Shown: positions 46,424-55,175 of the stretch, one piece after another
Layout of the letters: each line of letters starts with the position of its first letter
Position numbering within the stretch: position 1 is the stretch's first letter
Assembly: GCF_014199205.1 (NCBI RefSeq)
Contig: NZ_JACIJD010000022.1
Coordinates: 1 to 64,000, forward strand
DNA: 64,000 nt
Source: Muricoccus pecuniae
Lineage (GTDB): Bacteria > Pseudomonadota > Alphaproteobacteria > Acetobacterales > Acetobacteraceae
Reading direction: 5' to 3'
Notes under the pieces: generated by a model
The model's database searches: none
Seen by the model: the letters and a program-made list of their open reading frames with translations, nothing else
What the model was told of the DNA's origin: nothing
Made by a program: the position numbers and the translations under genes

Positions 46424-47392
46424 ATGATGATGTCCATGCGCCGTTCGGAATTCCTGGCTCTCGCCTCGGCAGCAGCCTGCGCGGCCTTCGCCTCCGGTGC
46501 CGCGGCCCAGAGCTTCCCGTCCCGCCCGATCGAGATCGTGGTGCCGGTGGCGCCGGGCGGCGGCACGGACATCGTGGCGCGCGCCTTCGCCGAGGCCGCC
46601 CAGAAGTACCTGCCGCAGCCGGTGTTGGTGCTGAACCGTCCGGGCGCGAGTGGTGCGATCGGAATGCAAGAGGTGCTGAACGCCCGCCCGGACGGCTACA
46701 AGGTCGGGCTGGTCTATTCCGACCTCGCGATCCTGCCCGGGCTCAAGCGGATCCGCTTCTCCTCCGACGACTTCCACATGATCGCCCTGCTCAACGCCGA
46801 CCCGGGCTCCGTGGTGGTGCCGGCGGACTCGCCGTGGCGAAGCATCGAGGACCTGGTCGCCGAGGCGAAGCGCCGGCCGGGAACCGTGAAGCTCGGCAAC
46901 AGCGGGGCCGGCTCGATCTGGCATATGGCGTCGGCGGCGATGGAGGAGAAGGTCGGCGCCGAGTTCCTCCACGTCCCGTTCACCGGCTCGGCGCCGGCCC
47001 TGGCGGCGCTGCTGGGCAACCATGTGGAGGCGGTGACGACGAGCCCCGGGGAGGCCTCCGCCTATGTGCATGGGGGGAAGATGCGCGTCCTGGCGGTGAT
47101 GGCCGAGGAGCGCGCCCCGGGCTTCCCGGAAATCCCGACCCTGAAGGAGCGCGGCTTCGACGTGTCGGTCGGCGTGTGGCGCGGGCTGGCTGTGCACCGC
47201 AACACCCCCGCCCCGGTAGTCGCCACGCTGACGGAAGTGGCGCGAAGGACCGCCGAGGACCCGGCCTTCCGCGACGCCCTGGCCCGGGCCAACCTGACCT
47301 TCGCCTATGCCGATACCGACGCTTTCAAAGCTCTCGCCAACCACGACCGCGAGGTGTTCCGCCAGCTGATCGAACGGCTGCGCATCGAATGA
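46424..47392 (+). CDS. TctC/Bug family periplasmic receptor
   Basis: A 322-residue binding protein of tripartite tricarboxylate transporters. The signal runs from MRRSEFLALASAAACA to ASGAAAQ, then come PIEIVVPVAPGGGTDIVARA, LVLNRPGASGAIGMQE, GSIWHMASAAME and EIPTLKERGF. AGGGAACG precedes the ATG at 46424. No TctA or TctB membrane genes are nearby, so it is an orphan receptor that would borrow a shared transporter. Ligands are carboxylates or related small molecules in known members. Confidence 0.88.
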   Translation: MMMSMRRSEFLALASAAACAAFASGAAAQSFPSRPIEIVVPVAPGGGTDIVARAFAEAAQKYLPQPVLVLNRPGASGAIGMQEVLNARPDGYKVGLVYSDLAILPGLKRIRFSSDDFHMIALLNADPGSVVVPADSPWRSIEDLVAEAKRRPGTVKLGNSGAGSIWHMASAAMEEKVGAEFLHVPFTGSAPALAALLGNHVEAVTTSPGEASAYVHGGKMRVLAVMAEERAPGFPEIPTLKERGFDVSVGVWRGLAVHRNTPAPVVATLTEVARRTAEDPAFRDALARANLTFAYADTDAFKALANHDREVFRQLIERLRIE

Positions 47393-47407
47393 CGCGAACG
47401 GTCGAAG

Positions 47408-47805
47408 GAATTTGATGCGGCCCCGGTGAACGTGCTCCGCCTCGGCCTGCACCCCGACGGGCTGGCGCCCCGCATCCTGAACTTCCCGCAATGGCGCGCG
47501 CATCTCCTGGCGCGGCTGGCCCACGACGCGCAGGCCAGTGCTGACGCCGTGCTGGTGGATCTTCTCGAGGAACTGAGGACCCTTCCGATGCCTGCGCAAT
47601 CCCGCGGCACCCGCTCCGCGGTGCCGGAGCATGCCGGCATCGCGTTCCGCTGCGGCTCGCAGCGGCCGACGGACCGCTCAGCTTCCTCAGCACGACGACG
47701 GTGTTCGGCACCGCCGTAGACGTGACCCTGGCCGAGGTGACGATCGAAGTGTTCTTCCCAGAAAATGAGGCGACGGCCGCGGCGATGCGGGCGGTAGCCC
47801 GGTGA
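47408..47805 (+). pseudogene. MmyB-like regulator, ligand-binding C-terminus only
   Basis: FDAAPVNVLRLGLHPDGLA, LNFPQWRAHLLARLA (residues in one frame up to ~47650) and then PLSFLSTTTVFGTAVDVTLAE in another frame (to the stop at 47805) are the C-terminal half of an XRE-family regulator with a MmyB-like ligand-binding domain. The helix-turn-helix half is missing and a frameshift lies near 47660. It is clearly non-functional. Confidence 0.65.
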
Positions 47806-47844
47806 TGCGGATCAAGCAAGGAGGAGGACGGGCATCCCCGGCCG

Positions 47845-49050
47845 TTACAGCTCCAAGATGGGAGGCACTGCCGTCTCGCGCATGACGGAGACGGGGCTGC
47901 GGTAACGCTCCGCCATGGCCGCCTCCTCGGCCGTGATGCGGCTGGCTTGCATGTACGCGCCGAGGTGCCGCGCGTGCTGCACGAGGGCGCGTCCCGTCGC
48001 CACGCGCTCCGGGGCCCAGCGTGTCAGAGCCGCGGGCACGTCAGCGCCTTGGAGCGCGTCCGATAGTGACATCGCGTCCATCGCCGCTTTCGTCACGCCC
48101 ATGCCGCAGTGGGGGCGCGCGACGTAAGCTGCATCGCCGATGAGCGCGACACGGCCGTGGGCGACTTCCGGAACCTCGAGGTCCATGATCGGCTGCACAA
48201 AGGGCTGCGCAGTGATGGCTACTACTTCGGCAAAGGCGGCGGGTAGAAGGCTCTCCGCGGCCGCCCGCATCTCCGCCACGATTTCGGGGCGCAGCAGATG
48301 GGGCGGGATGCCATTCGGATGCTGGCGTCCGAAGCCATCGGTTTGAAGGCGTCCGAGCTCTTCGGGGGGAGCGGGCCGGTACCAGACGAAGTTGTAGCGG
48401 CGGTGCCCCGCCGAGATTGCTTCCCCCGCCCCGGCGACAGGGTAGCCGAGCATCTGCTCACCCTCCGGCAGCCCAAAGGCGAAGTGCCCGAAGATGGCCT
48501 CTCGCGCCGCGGGTGACAGCGCTGCTTCCTCTGCCAGGCCGCGCCAAGCGACATAGCCCGCATAGGTCGCCCGCACCTCGGGCAACAACTGCGCACGAAG
48601 CACGGAGCGGATGCCGTCGGCCGCAACGACGAGATCAGCTTCGATCATCCCGCCATCGGCGAAGTGGACAGTCGCCGACGCCGTACCTTGCCGGACCACG
48701 GTGGCCACCCGCCCGCGCTCGATACGGGCAGGATCGAAGGCATCCTCCAGCAAGGAATGGAGCCGCGCCCAGCTCGTCAGGATCTGCGGGTAGGGATGCT
48801 CCCCGAGGATGCTGCCGTCCCGCGCGAGCACGCGGCGTCCCGCAACGGAAACGCCGAGCGGGGTGCCGGCCGGAACGCCCGCCCGCCCCAGGGCGTCCAG
48901 CAACGCGGGATGGGTCACGATGCCCGCCCCGCGACCGGAGAGGGGGCCGCGCGTCCGTTCGGCCACAGTGACGTCCCAGCCCGACTTCGCCAGGAGATTG
49001 CCGGCGAAGAGGCCGCCGATGGAGCCGCCGACGACGAGCGCGCGGCGCAT
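47845..49050 (-). CDS. FAD-dependent monooxygenase, 2,6-dihydroxypyridine hydroxylase-like
   Basis: A 401-residue flavoprotein hydroxylase. The N-terminal GGSIGGLFAGNLLAKSGWDVTVAER binds the FAD ADP part, DLVVAADGIRS is the DG motif near 150, and ALIGDAAYVARPHCGMGVTKA is the GD motif near 290. The YAGYVAWRGL segment is characteristic of the dihydroxypyridine/salicylate-like branch. It probably ortho-hydroxylates a nitrogen heteroaromatic or phenolic ring with NAD(P)H and O2. It begins one base before the VOC gene stop on the same strand, so both form one unit. Confidence 0.85.
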   Translation of the reverse strand: MRRALVVGGSIGGLFAGNLLAKSGWDVTVAERTRGPLSGRGAGIVTHPALLDALGRAGVPAGTPLGVSVAGRRVLARDGSILGEHPYPQILTSWARLHSLLEDAFDPARIERGRVATVVRQGTASATVHFADGGMIEADLVVAADGIRSVLRAQLLPEVRATYAGYVAWRGLAEEAALSPAAREAIFGHFAFGLPEGEQMLGYPVAGAGEAISAGHRRYNFVWYRPAPPEELGRLQTDGFGRQHPNGIPPHLLRPEIVAEMRAAAESLLPAAFAEVVAITAQPFVQPIMDLEVPEVAHGRVALIGDAAYVARPHCGMGVTKAAMDAMSLSDALQGADVPAALTRWAPERVATGRALVQHARHLGAYMQASRITAEEAAMAERYRSPVSVMRETAVPPILEL

Positions 49051-49051
49051 C

Positions 49052-49483
49052 TCAGCCGGCCGTGCCGGGGCTCTCCTCGATGGGAAAGTTCAGCTCGATC
49101 GTGACGCCGTTCGGGTCTTCCACGAAGACCTGGTGGAGGCCAAGGTTCGGAACCTTGCGATCTCGCCAGGCGAGGTTGCGGCTGCGCAGCCGGGCGTGCA
49201 TTGCCTCAAGCCCGGTGGCGGCGAAAGCGACATGGTCGATCGTCCCCGTCCCATTCTCCGCGCCGCCCTTGTCGCCGAGATAGCCCTTCAGCCCTTCCTG
49301 GTCGTCCGGATCGATGCCGACGATGTGCACGACGGCTTGGTCGCCGCGGTACATCCAGGCGCCGGGGAAGGGAAAGGCAGGGCGTGCGCCCTCGCTCAAC
49401 TCCATCACCTCGGTGTAGAAGCGCCGTGTCTCGTCGAGGCGCTTCGTGCGGATGGAATAGTGGTCGAGGCGGGTGAGCGGCAC
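49052..49483 (-). CDS. VOC family protein (glyoxalase/extradiol-dioxygenase fold)
   Basis: A 143-residue vicinal-oxygen-chelate protein. Metal ligands are likely His8 (RLDHYSIR), a His in TIDHVAFAA and the Glu in VTIELNF. Such proteins act as glyoxalases, epimerases or ring-cleaving dioxygenases. Being immediately upstream of the monooxygenase and close to the molybdenum hydroxylase genes, a ring-cleavage or isomerisation step is plausible. Confidence 0.85.
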   Translation of the reverse strand: MPLTRLDHYSIRTKRLDETRRFYTEVMELSEGARPAFPFPGAWMYRGDQAVVHIVGIDPDDQEGLKGYLGDKGGAENGTGTIDHVAFAATGLEAMHARLRSRNLAWRDRKVPNLGLHQVFVEDPNGVTIELNFPIEESPGTAG

Positions 49484-49533
49484 GGCGTTTCCTCAGTTCT
49501 TCGTGCTGATCGCACGATCATTTGGGATGAAGG

Positions 49534-50154
49534 CTATTCGGCCGCTTCGGCGTCAGTCAAGCGCGCGGTGAGCATCGCGCGGAATCCCGCGACGAACATC
49601 CGCACCTGCTGCTCCACCAGCGCATCCACCGGCAGAGACGGCCGCATCATGAAGATGGAGCGACGAACGCCGAGATAGACGAGGCTGCCGTGCAGGCCCC
49701 AGACCGCCTCGATCTCTGCGTCGCTCGGCGGCTCCTCGGGTAAGCCCATGTCGCGCCGCAGCAAACCTGTCACGCGGCGGAAGACGCGGGCGCGCAGCAT
49801 GCGAACCCATCGCGCGGGGATGTCGTAGCCACGCAGTCCCGAGAGCAGGAAGAGCCGGATCCAGCGGGGCTCCAGCACGACGCGGGCGTAGTCGGCGTAG
49901 AAGGCCACGATACGCTCCTCGACCTCGCCCTCGCCGTCCAGGATCGCGTCCCATTCGGGGCGCCAGCTTCGGCCGAACACCTCCTCGTACACGCGGTCCA
50001 CCAGCGACTCTTTGGTGGGGAAGTAGCGGAACAGCAGGCCCTGGCTCACGCCGAGCCGGCGAGCGAGTTCCCGCGTCGTGCCGCCGAATCCCGCCTCCGC
50101 GAAATAGGCGACCGCGGCGGCCACGATGGCCGCCTCGCGGGCCTCGGACGTCAT
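49534..50154 (-). CDS. TetR family transcriptional regulator
   Basis: A ~206-residue repressor. The helix-turn-helix is at about 20-50 (TTRELARRLGVSQGLLFRYF), followed by an all-helical ligand domain. The start is ATG 50154, or TTG 50163 three codons earlier. It is divergent from the molybdenum hydroxylase operon with a ~110-bp gap, so it likely represses that operon and possibly the monooxygenase genes. The ligand would be the aromatic substrate. Confidence 0.88.
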   Translation of the reverse strand: MTSEAREAAIVAAAVAYFAEAGFGGTTRELARRLGVSQGLLFRYFPTKESLVDRVYEEVFGRSWRPEWDAILDGEGEVEERIVAFYADYARVVLEPRWIRLFLLSGLRGYDIPARWVRMLRARVFRRVTGLLRRDMGLPEEPPSDAEIEAVWGLHGSLVYLGVRRSIFMMRPSLPVDALVEQQVRMFVAGFRAMLTARLTDAEAAE

Positions 50155-50170
50155 TCTTGCCAAGCGCCGA

Positions 50171-50192
50171 CAACCTTGTTGACTTTGTTGAT
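50171..50192. promoter_or_regulatory. Repeated TTGTTGA motif in TetR/oxidase intergenic region
   Basis: CAACCTTGTTG is a short inverted repeat at 50171-50181. TTGTTGA then recurs at 50177-50183 and 50186-50192. The location between a TetR gene and its divergent operon makes it the best operator candidate, but the motif is short. Confidence 0.3.
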
Positions 50193-50262
50193 CGCTTGCT
50201 TACCGTCGGGAAACAAGCGGCACGCCACGAAGTGTGTTGCGCCAGGGAGGAATGGGGTCAAG

Positions 50263-51120
50263 GTGAAAGCCGCAGCCTTCGCGTATCTTCGCGCCCGCAA
50301 CATCGGCGAGGTCTTCGCGGCGCTGGCCGAGCATGGTTCGGATGCTCGCGTGTTGGCTGGCGGGCAGAGCCTCATCGCCGCTCTCAACCTCCGCCTCAGT
50401 GAGCCCCGGCTTCTCGTGGACATCACGGGGCTGTCGGAGCTGCGCGGCATCGTCGTCACGCCGGCAGGGCTGCGGATCGGCGCACTGACGCGCCATGTGG
50501 AGATCCTGCGCTCCGCTGAGGTCGCTCGGCACGCGCCTCTCCTCGCCCAGGCCGTGCCGCACGTCGCGCACGCCGCCATCCGCAACCGCGGCACGATCGG
50601 CGGCAGCCTCGCCTTGTCGGACCCGGCTGCGGAGTATCCGGCCGTCGCGCTGGCCTGCGGTGCGGTGATGCATCTTCACGGCCCGGATGGCCGGCGGGAC
50701 GTGCCGGCCGAGGCCTTCTTCCGTGGCCTCTACGAGACCGCGCTAGGCGAGACGGAGTTGCTGGAGGCCGTGACTTTCCCGCCCCCGCCCGCCGATGCGC
50801 GCCACGCCTTCGACGAGCTCTCGCGCCGGCACGGCGACTATGCCCTGGTGGGGATCGCCTTGCGTGCCGGGCTGAGGGACGGGCTGGTGCGCAACCTGCG
50901 CGCCGCCTTCGTCAATGGCGGCCTGCGTCCGGTGCTGGCCACCTCGGCCGCCGCCGCCGCCGAGGGCCTCCCCCCGGCCGAAGCCGCCGAGGCCGCCGCT
51001 GCGGCGTTGGATCGCGACCTCGACCCTCCCGGCGACCATCACGCCTCCGCCGCCATGCGGCTGCATCTCGCGCGCGTCCTGACGCGGCGCGCCATCCACT
51101 CGATCGGGAGCGCGGCATGA
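50263..51120 (+). CDS. Molybdenum hydroxylase FAD subunit (CoxM/KdhM type)
   Basis: A 285-residue FAD-binding subunit of a xanthine dehydrogenase-family complex. VLAGGQSLIAALNLRL and AIRNRGTIGGSLALSDPAAEYP are the two FAD-binding motifs. It carries electrons from the 2Fe-2S subunit to an acceptor. The GTG at 50263 gives the standard start KAAAFAYLRA. It overlaps the iron-sulfur subunit gene as ATGA. Confidence 0.92.
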   Translation: MKAAAFAYLRARNIGEVFAALAEHGSDARVLAGGQSLIAALNLRLSEPRLLVDITGLSELRGIVVTPAGLRIGALTRHVEILRSAEVARHAPLLAQAVPHVAHAAIRNRGTIGGSLALSDPAAEYPAVALACGAVMHLHGPDGRRDVPAEAFFRGLYETALGETELLEAVTFPPPPADARHAFDELSRRHGDYALVGIALRAGLRDGLVRNLRAAFVNGGLRPVLATSAAAAAEGLPPAEAAEAAAAALDRDLDPPGDHHASAAMRLHLARVLTRRAIHSIGSAA

Positions 51121-51581
51121 GCGAGACAATCCTTCGCCTGACCGTGAACGGGGAGGCGGTCGAAGCCACGGCGCCCGCTCGGACGCACCTGATCGACTTC
51201 CTCCGGGAGCGCCTGGAGCTGACCGGCAGCCATGCCGGATGCGAGCACGGCGTCTGCGGCGCCTGTACCGTTCGGGTGAACGGCGATGCCGTGCGCGGCT
51301 GCCTCGTCCTCGCCGCTGCCTGCGAGGGGGCGGAAGTCTGGACCATCGAGGGGCTGACCGCGACCGGCGAGGTGGCGGCGTTGCAGGAGGCTTTCCGCGA
51401 GCGGAACGCGCTGCAATGCGGCTTCTGCACGCCCGGCATGATCGTGGCGGCAGCAGAGCTGCTGCGCGACGTGAAATCCCCGACGCGGGAGGAGATCCGC
51501 GACCACATGAGCGGCAATTACTGCCGCTGCACCGGCTACCATGCCATCGTGGACGCCATCGAGACGGCGAGCCGGGCCTAA
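51117..51581 (+). CDS. Molybdenum hydroxylase (2Fe-2S) subunit (CoxS type)
   Basis: A 154-residue two-cluster protein. The plant-type cluster uses Cys42, Cys47, Cys50 and Cys62; the second cluster uses Cys101, Cys104, Cys136 and Cys138 (NYCRCTGY). Overlap with both neighbours indicates one stoichiometric complex. Confidence 0.95.
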   Translation: MSETILRLTVNGEAVEATAPARTHLIDFLRERLELTGSHAGCEHGVCGACTVRVNGDAVRGCLVLAAACEGAEVWTIEGLTATGEVAALQEAFRERNALQCGFCTPGMIVAAAELLRDVKSPTREEIRDHMSGNYCRCTGYHAIVDAIETASRA

Positions 51582-53953
51582 TGGACAACCCCCTCTCCGA
51601 TCTCGACCGCCCGAACTCCTATATCGGCCGCAGCGTTCCCCGCCCGAACGCGGCCCGGCTCCTGGCCGGCCAGGGCCGCTACGTGGACGATCTGCGGCTG
51701 CCGCGAATGCTGCACGCGGCCTTCCTGCGCTCTCCCTTTGCCCATGCCCGGATCGTCTCGGTGGATACGGCGGCGGCGCGTGCCATGCAGGGGGTGGCCG
51801 GGGTTTTCACCCGCGCCGACATGGACGGCGTCTGCACCCCATGGGTCGGCACGCTGGCGCATTTCACCGGGCTGAAATCGGCGCCCCAAGGGCCACTCGC
51901 GGGGGAGCGGGCGACCTGGCAGGGGGAGCCGGTCGCGATCGTCTGCGCCCGCAGCCGTGCGGAGGCGGAGGACGCGGCGGCCCTCATCGACATCGAATGG
52001 GAAGAACTGGAACCGCTTCCTCCCCTCGCCGCGGCCCTGGAGGCGGCGCCGCTTCATCCGGAGCTGCGGGACAACCTCGCCTTCACCCGCGCCGTCGACG
52101 TGGGCGGCGCGGATTCGGCTTTCGCACTGGAGGACAGCGTGGTCGTGGAGGCCGCCTTCCGCACGGGCCGCCACACCGGCGTGACCCTGGAGCCGCGTGC
52201 CATCCTGGCGGACTGGCAGCCTGGCGAGGAGAAGCTGACCGTCCACCACTCCTTCCAGGCCCCGCACATGATGCGGGAGGTGCTGTCCAAGCACCTCGCC
52301 CTGCCGGAGGCGGCCGTGCGAGTCGTCTGCGGCGATGTCGGCGGCTCCTTCGGCATCAAGGTCCATATCTACCCCGACGAGATCGCGACCTGCGTGGCAT
52401 CTCGCCTACTCGGCCGCCCCGTGAAGTTCATCGCGGACCGGTTGGAGAGCTTCACCAGCGACATCCATTGTCGCGACCACGAAGTGGCGGCGCGGCTCGC
52501 CGTGGGGCCGGATGGAAGGCTGCGGGCGCTGGAGATGGATGACGTGACGGGGATCGGCCCGTACTCCGTCTACCCCCGCACCTCCGCGGTGGAGGGGAAC
52601 CAGGTCGTCAACCTCACGGGGTCCTGGTACGCGCTCCCGGCCTACAAGGCGCGGCTGCGCGTGGCGTTCCAGACCCGCACCCCCACCTGCCAGTACCGCG
52701 CCGTGGGGCACCCGGTAGCCGTGGCCGTGACCGAGGGGCTGATGGATCTCGCGGCCGAGCGGCTGGGCATGGACCCCGCCGCACTGCGCCGCCTGAACCT
52801 GATCCCGGACGACGCTTATCCACACACCTCGCCGGCCGGATTGCGCTTCGAGGCGCTCTCCCTGCAGAAGTCCTTCGACAAGCTACTGGCGATGATGGAC
52901 TACGACGCGCTGCGCCGGGATCAGGCGGAGGCGCGGTCGCGCGGCGTCTATCGCGGCATTGGCCTCGCCAGCTTCGTCGAGCTGACCAATCCCGGCCCTG
53001 CCTTCTACGGCATCGGCGGCGCGCCGATCTCGGCACAGGACGGTACGATGGTCCGCCTCGATCCCGGCGGCAGCGTGACCGTGAGCAGCAGCGTGACGGA
53101 GCAGGGGCAGGGGACGGAGGCCGTGCTGGCCCAGGTGGTCGCGCATCAGCTCTCCATCCCGGTCAAGGATGTGCGCGTCGTCACCGGCGATACGGAGCGC
53201 ACGCCCTATGGCGGCGGCACCTGGGCCAGTCGCGGCGCCGGCATCGGTGGCGAGAGCGCGCTCCAGGCCGCGCGCGCGCTGAAGGCAAACATCCTCGCCC
53301 TGGCCGGCGCGGTGATGCAGGCGGATCCGTCGGATCTGGACCTGCGCGATGGCCAGGTGGTGGACGCCGCCGGAGCGCCGCGCATGGCCATGGCCGAGGT
53401 CGGGCGCCTCGGCTATTTCCGCGTGGACCTGCTGCCGCCGGGGTTCCAGCCGGAGTTCTCGGTCATCCGCCACTGGCTTCCGCGCCAGTACCCCTTCGCC
53501 TTCACAAACGGCGCGCAGGCCTCCTACCTTGAGGTCGATCCGGACACCGGCTTCGTGAAGCTGCTCGGCCACTGGGTGGTGGAGGATTGCGGCACCGTCA
53601 TCAACCCGCTGCTGGTGGACGAGCAGGTCCGCGGCGGCGTGGTGCAGGGCATCGGCGCCGCCCTGCTGGAAGAGTGCCTCTACGACGAGCGCGACAACCT
53701 GCTGACGGGCAGCATGGCCGACTACCTCGTCCCGATGATGGGCGAGATGCCCGACATCGCCGTCGGCCATGTCGAGACGCCCACGAAGGAGAGCGTGCTC
53801 GGCGCCAAGGGTGCCGGCGAGGCCGGGACGGCGGGGGCGCCGGCCGCGGTGATGAACGCGATCAACGATGCCCTGCGGCCGCTCGGCGCGGCGAAGATCC
53901 AGCAGCAACCGGCCACACCCGAGCGCATCCTTCGCGCGCTCGGCAAGGTATAG
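51581..53953 (+). CDS. Molybdenum hydroxylase large, molybdopterin-binding subunit
   Basis: A 790-residue catalytic subunit. GDVGGSFGIKVHI near residue 250 and CQYRAVGHPVAVAV near 370 line the molybdenum cofactor site; GQGTEAVLAQVVA and the catalytic Glu747 in AKGAGEAGTAG complete it. The AYRCSFR loop of CO dehydrogenase is absent, so this is a hydroxylase of organic substrates (nicotinate-, caffeine- or aldehyde-type), not CO oxidation. Hydroxylation of a nitrogen heteroaromatic with water as oxygen source is inferred from the neighbouring dihydroxypyridine-hydroxylase-like gene. Confidence 0.92.
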   Translation: MDNPLSDLDRPNSYIGRSVPRPNAARLLAGQGRYVDDLRLPRMLHAAFLRSPFAHARIVSVDTAAARAMQGVAGVFTRADMDGVCTPWVGTLAHFTGLKSAPQGPLAGERATWQGEPVAIVCARSRAEAEDAAALIDIEWEELEPLPPLAAALEAAPLHPELRDNLAFTRAVDVGGADSAFALEDSVVVEAAFRTGRHTGVTLEPRAILADWQPGEEKLTVHHSFQAPHMMREVLSKHLALPEAAVRVVCGDVGGSFGIKVHIYPDEIATCVASRLLGRPVKFIADRLESFTSDIHCRDHEVAARLAVGPDGRLRALEMDDVTGIGPYSVYPRTSAVEGNQVVNLTGSWYALPAYKARLRVAFQTRTPTCQYRAVGHPVAVAVTEGLMDLAAERLGMDPAALRRLNLIPDDAYPHTSPAGLRFEALSLQKSFDKLLAMMDYDALRRDQAEARSRGVYRGIGLASFVELTNPGPAFYGIGGAPISAQDGTMVRLDPGGSVTVSSSVTEQGQGTEAVLAQVVAHQLSIPVKDVRVVTGDTERTPYGGGTWASRGAGIGGESALQAARALKANILALAGAVMQADPSDLDLRDGQVVDAAGAPRMAMAEVGRLGYFRVDLLPPGFQPEFSVIRHWLPRQYPFAFTNGAQASYLEVDPDTGFVKLLGHWVVEDCGTVINPLLVDEQVRGGVVQGIGAALLEECLYDERDNLLTGSMADYLVPMMGEMPDIAVGHVETPTKESVLGAKGAGEAGTAGAPAAVMNAINDALRPLGAAKIQQQPATPERILRALGKV

Positions 53954-53972
53954 GCCAGGGTAGGGGAACGTC

Positions 53973-55175
53973 ATGCAGCGTCGTCATATCCTCCTCGGCA
54001 CCGCGGGGCTCCTCGCCGCGCCGGCCATCCTGCGTGCCCAGGGCGCGGGAACGATCAAGGTGGGCTTCCCAGTTCCGCTCACCGGTGCCTACGGGGCAGA
54101 GGCGCAGGACCAGGTCCGCGCCGCCGAGGTCGCGATCCGCGAATTCAACGAGAGCGGCGGGCTGGGCGGCCGCATGGCCGAGTTGCTGGTGCGAGACGAC
54201 CGCCTGAACCCCGGCGAGGCCGCGACCCGCACGCTGGAGCTGGTGGAGAGCGACAAGGTCAATTTCGTCGTCGGCGGCCTCTCCGCCGCCGTGCAGCTCG
54301 CGATCAACAACGTCACGAAGCAGCGCGGGGTGATCTTCAACTCGATCAGCCAGTCGGACGCGATCAACGAACGGAGCGACTGGTCCCGCACCACCTTCCA
54401 CGAGGCGTTGAACCCGCATATGACGGCCGGTGCCGTCGGGCGCTACGCCTTCTCCCGCCTCGGCAAGCGCGTGGCGTTCCTGACCGCCGACTACGCCTAT
54501 GGGCACGAGATGGTGCGCGGTTTCCAACGTGCCGGCCGCGCCTTCGGGATCGAGACGGTAGCCGATATCCGCCATCCGATCGGCGCCACGGACTTCTCCG
54601 CCTTCCTCCCCCGCCTCCAGGCGCTGCGGCCGGACGTGCTGTTCCTGTGCAATTTCGGCCGGGATCTGCAGATTGCGGTGCGGCAGACCACCGATTTCGG
54701 GCTGAAGCGCAATACGAAGCTCGTCGCGCCCCTGCTGCTTTACACCTCGCGGCTGGCAGGCGGCTCCGCCCCCTTCCAGGGCGTGATCGGCGGCACCTCC
54801 TACTACTGGAAGCTGGAGGACAGCGTGCCCTCCGCCAAGCGCTTCAACGACCGCTTCCGCGCCCAGCATGGCGGACGGGTGCCGAGCGACTACGGCGCCC
54901 TCGGCTATGGTGGCGTGCGGACGGTCCTTGAAGCCGCCAAGACAGCCGGAACCACCGAGACGGACAAGGTCGTCGAGGCGATGCGCGCCCTGCGCTACGA
55001 CTACTACAAGGGTCCCCAGTATTACCGCGGCTGCGACCACCAGTCCGTGCAGTCCGTGCTGGTGGTGGAAAGCAAGACGACGGCGCGGGACGATGTGGAC
55101 GTCTTTGACATCGTCCATACCGAGAACCCGGACGAGGAGAACCTGCGCTCCTGCTCGGAGCTCGGGCACGGATGA
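53973..55175 (+). CDS. ABC transporter substrate-binding protein (branched-chain amino acid type)
   Basis: A 400-residue periplasmic type I binding protein. The signal is MQRRHILLGTAGLLAAPAIL with a likely cut after LRAQ, followed by TIKVGFPVPLTGAYGAEAQD and the FVVGGLSAAVQLA segment. It heads a complete LivHMGF importer and follows the hydroxylase operon by 19 bases, so it likely binds the aromatic or heterocyclic substrate rather than amino acids. Confidence 0.9.
   Translation: MQRRHILLGTAGLLAAPAILRAQGAGTIKVGFPVPLTGAYGAEAQDQVRAAEVAIREFNESGGLGGRMAELLVRDDRLNPGEAATRTLELVESDKVNFVVGGLSAAVQLAINNVTKQRGVIFNSISQSDAINERSDWSRTTFHEALNPHMTAGAVGRYAFSRLGKRVAFLTADYAYGHEMVRGFQRAGRAFGIETVADIRHPIGATDFSAFLPRLQALRPDVLFLCNFGRDLQIAVRQTTDFGLKRNTKLVAPLLLYTSRLAGGSAPFQGVIGGTSYYWKLEDSVPSAKRFNDRFRAQHGGRVPSDYGALGYGGVRTVLEAAKTAGTTETDKVVEAMRALRYDYYKGPQYYRGCDHQSVQSVLVVESKTTARDDVDVFDIVHTENPDEENLRSCSELGHG

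Noticed and set aside
51581-53953. Aerobic carbon monoxide dehydrogenase
   Set aside because: The three-subunit layout fits, but the large subunit lacks the AYRCSFR active-site loop of true CoxL.
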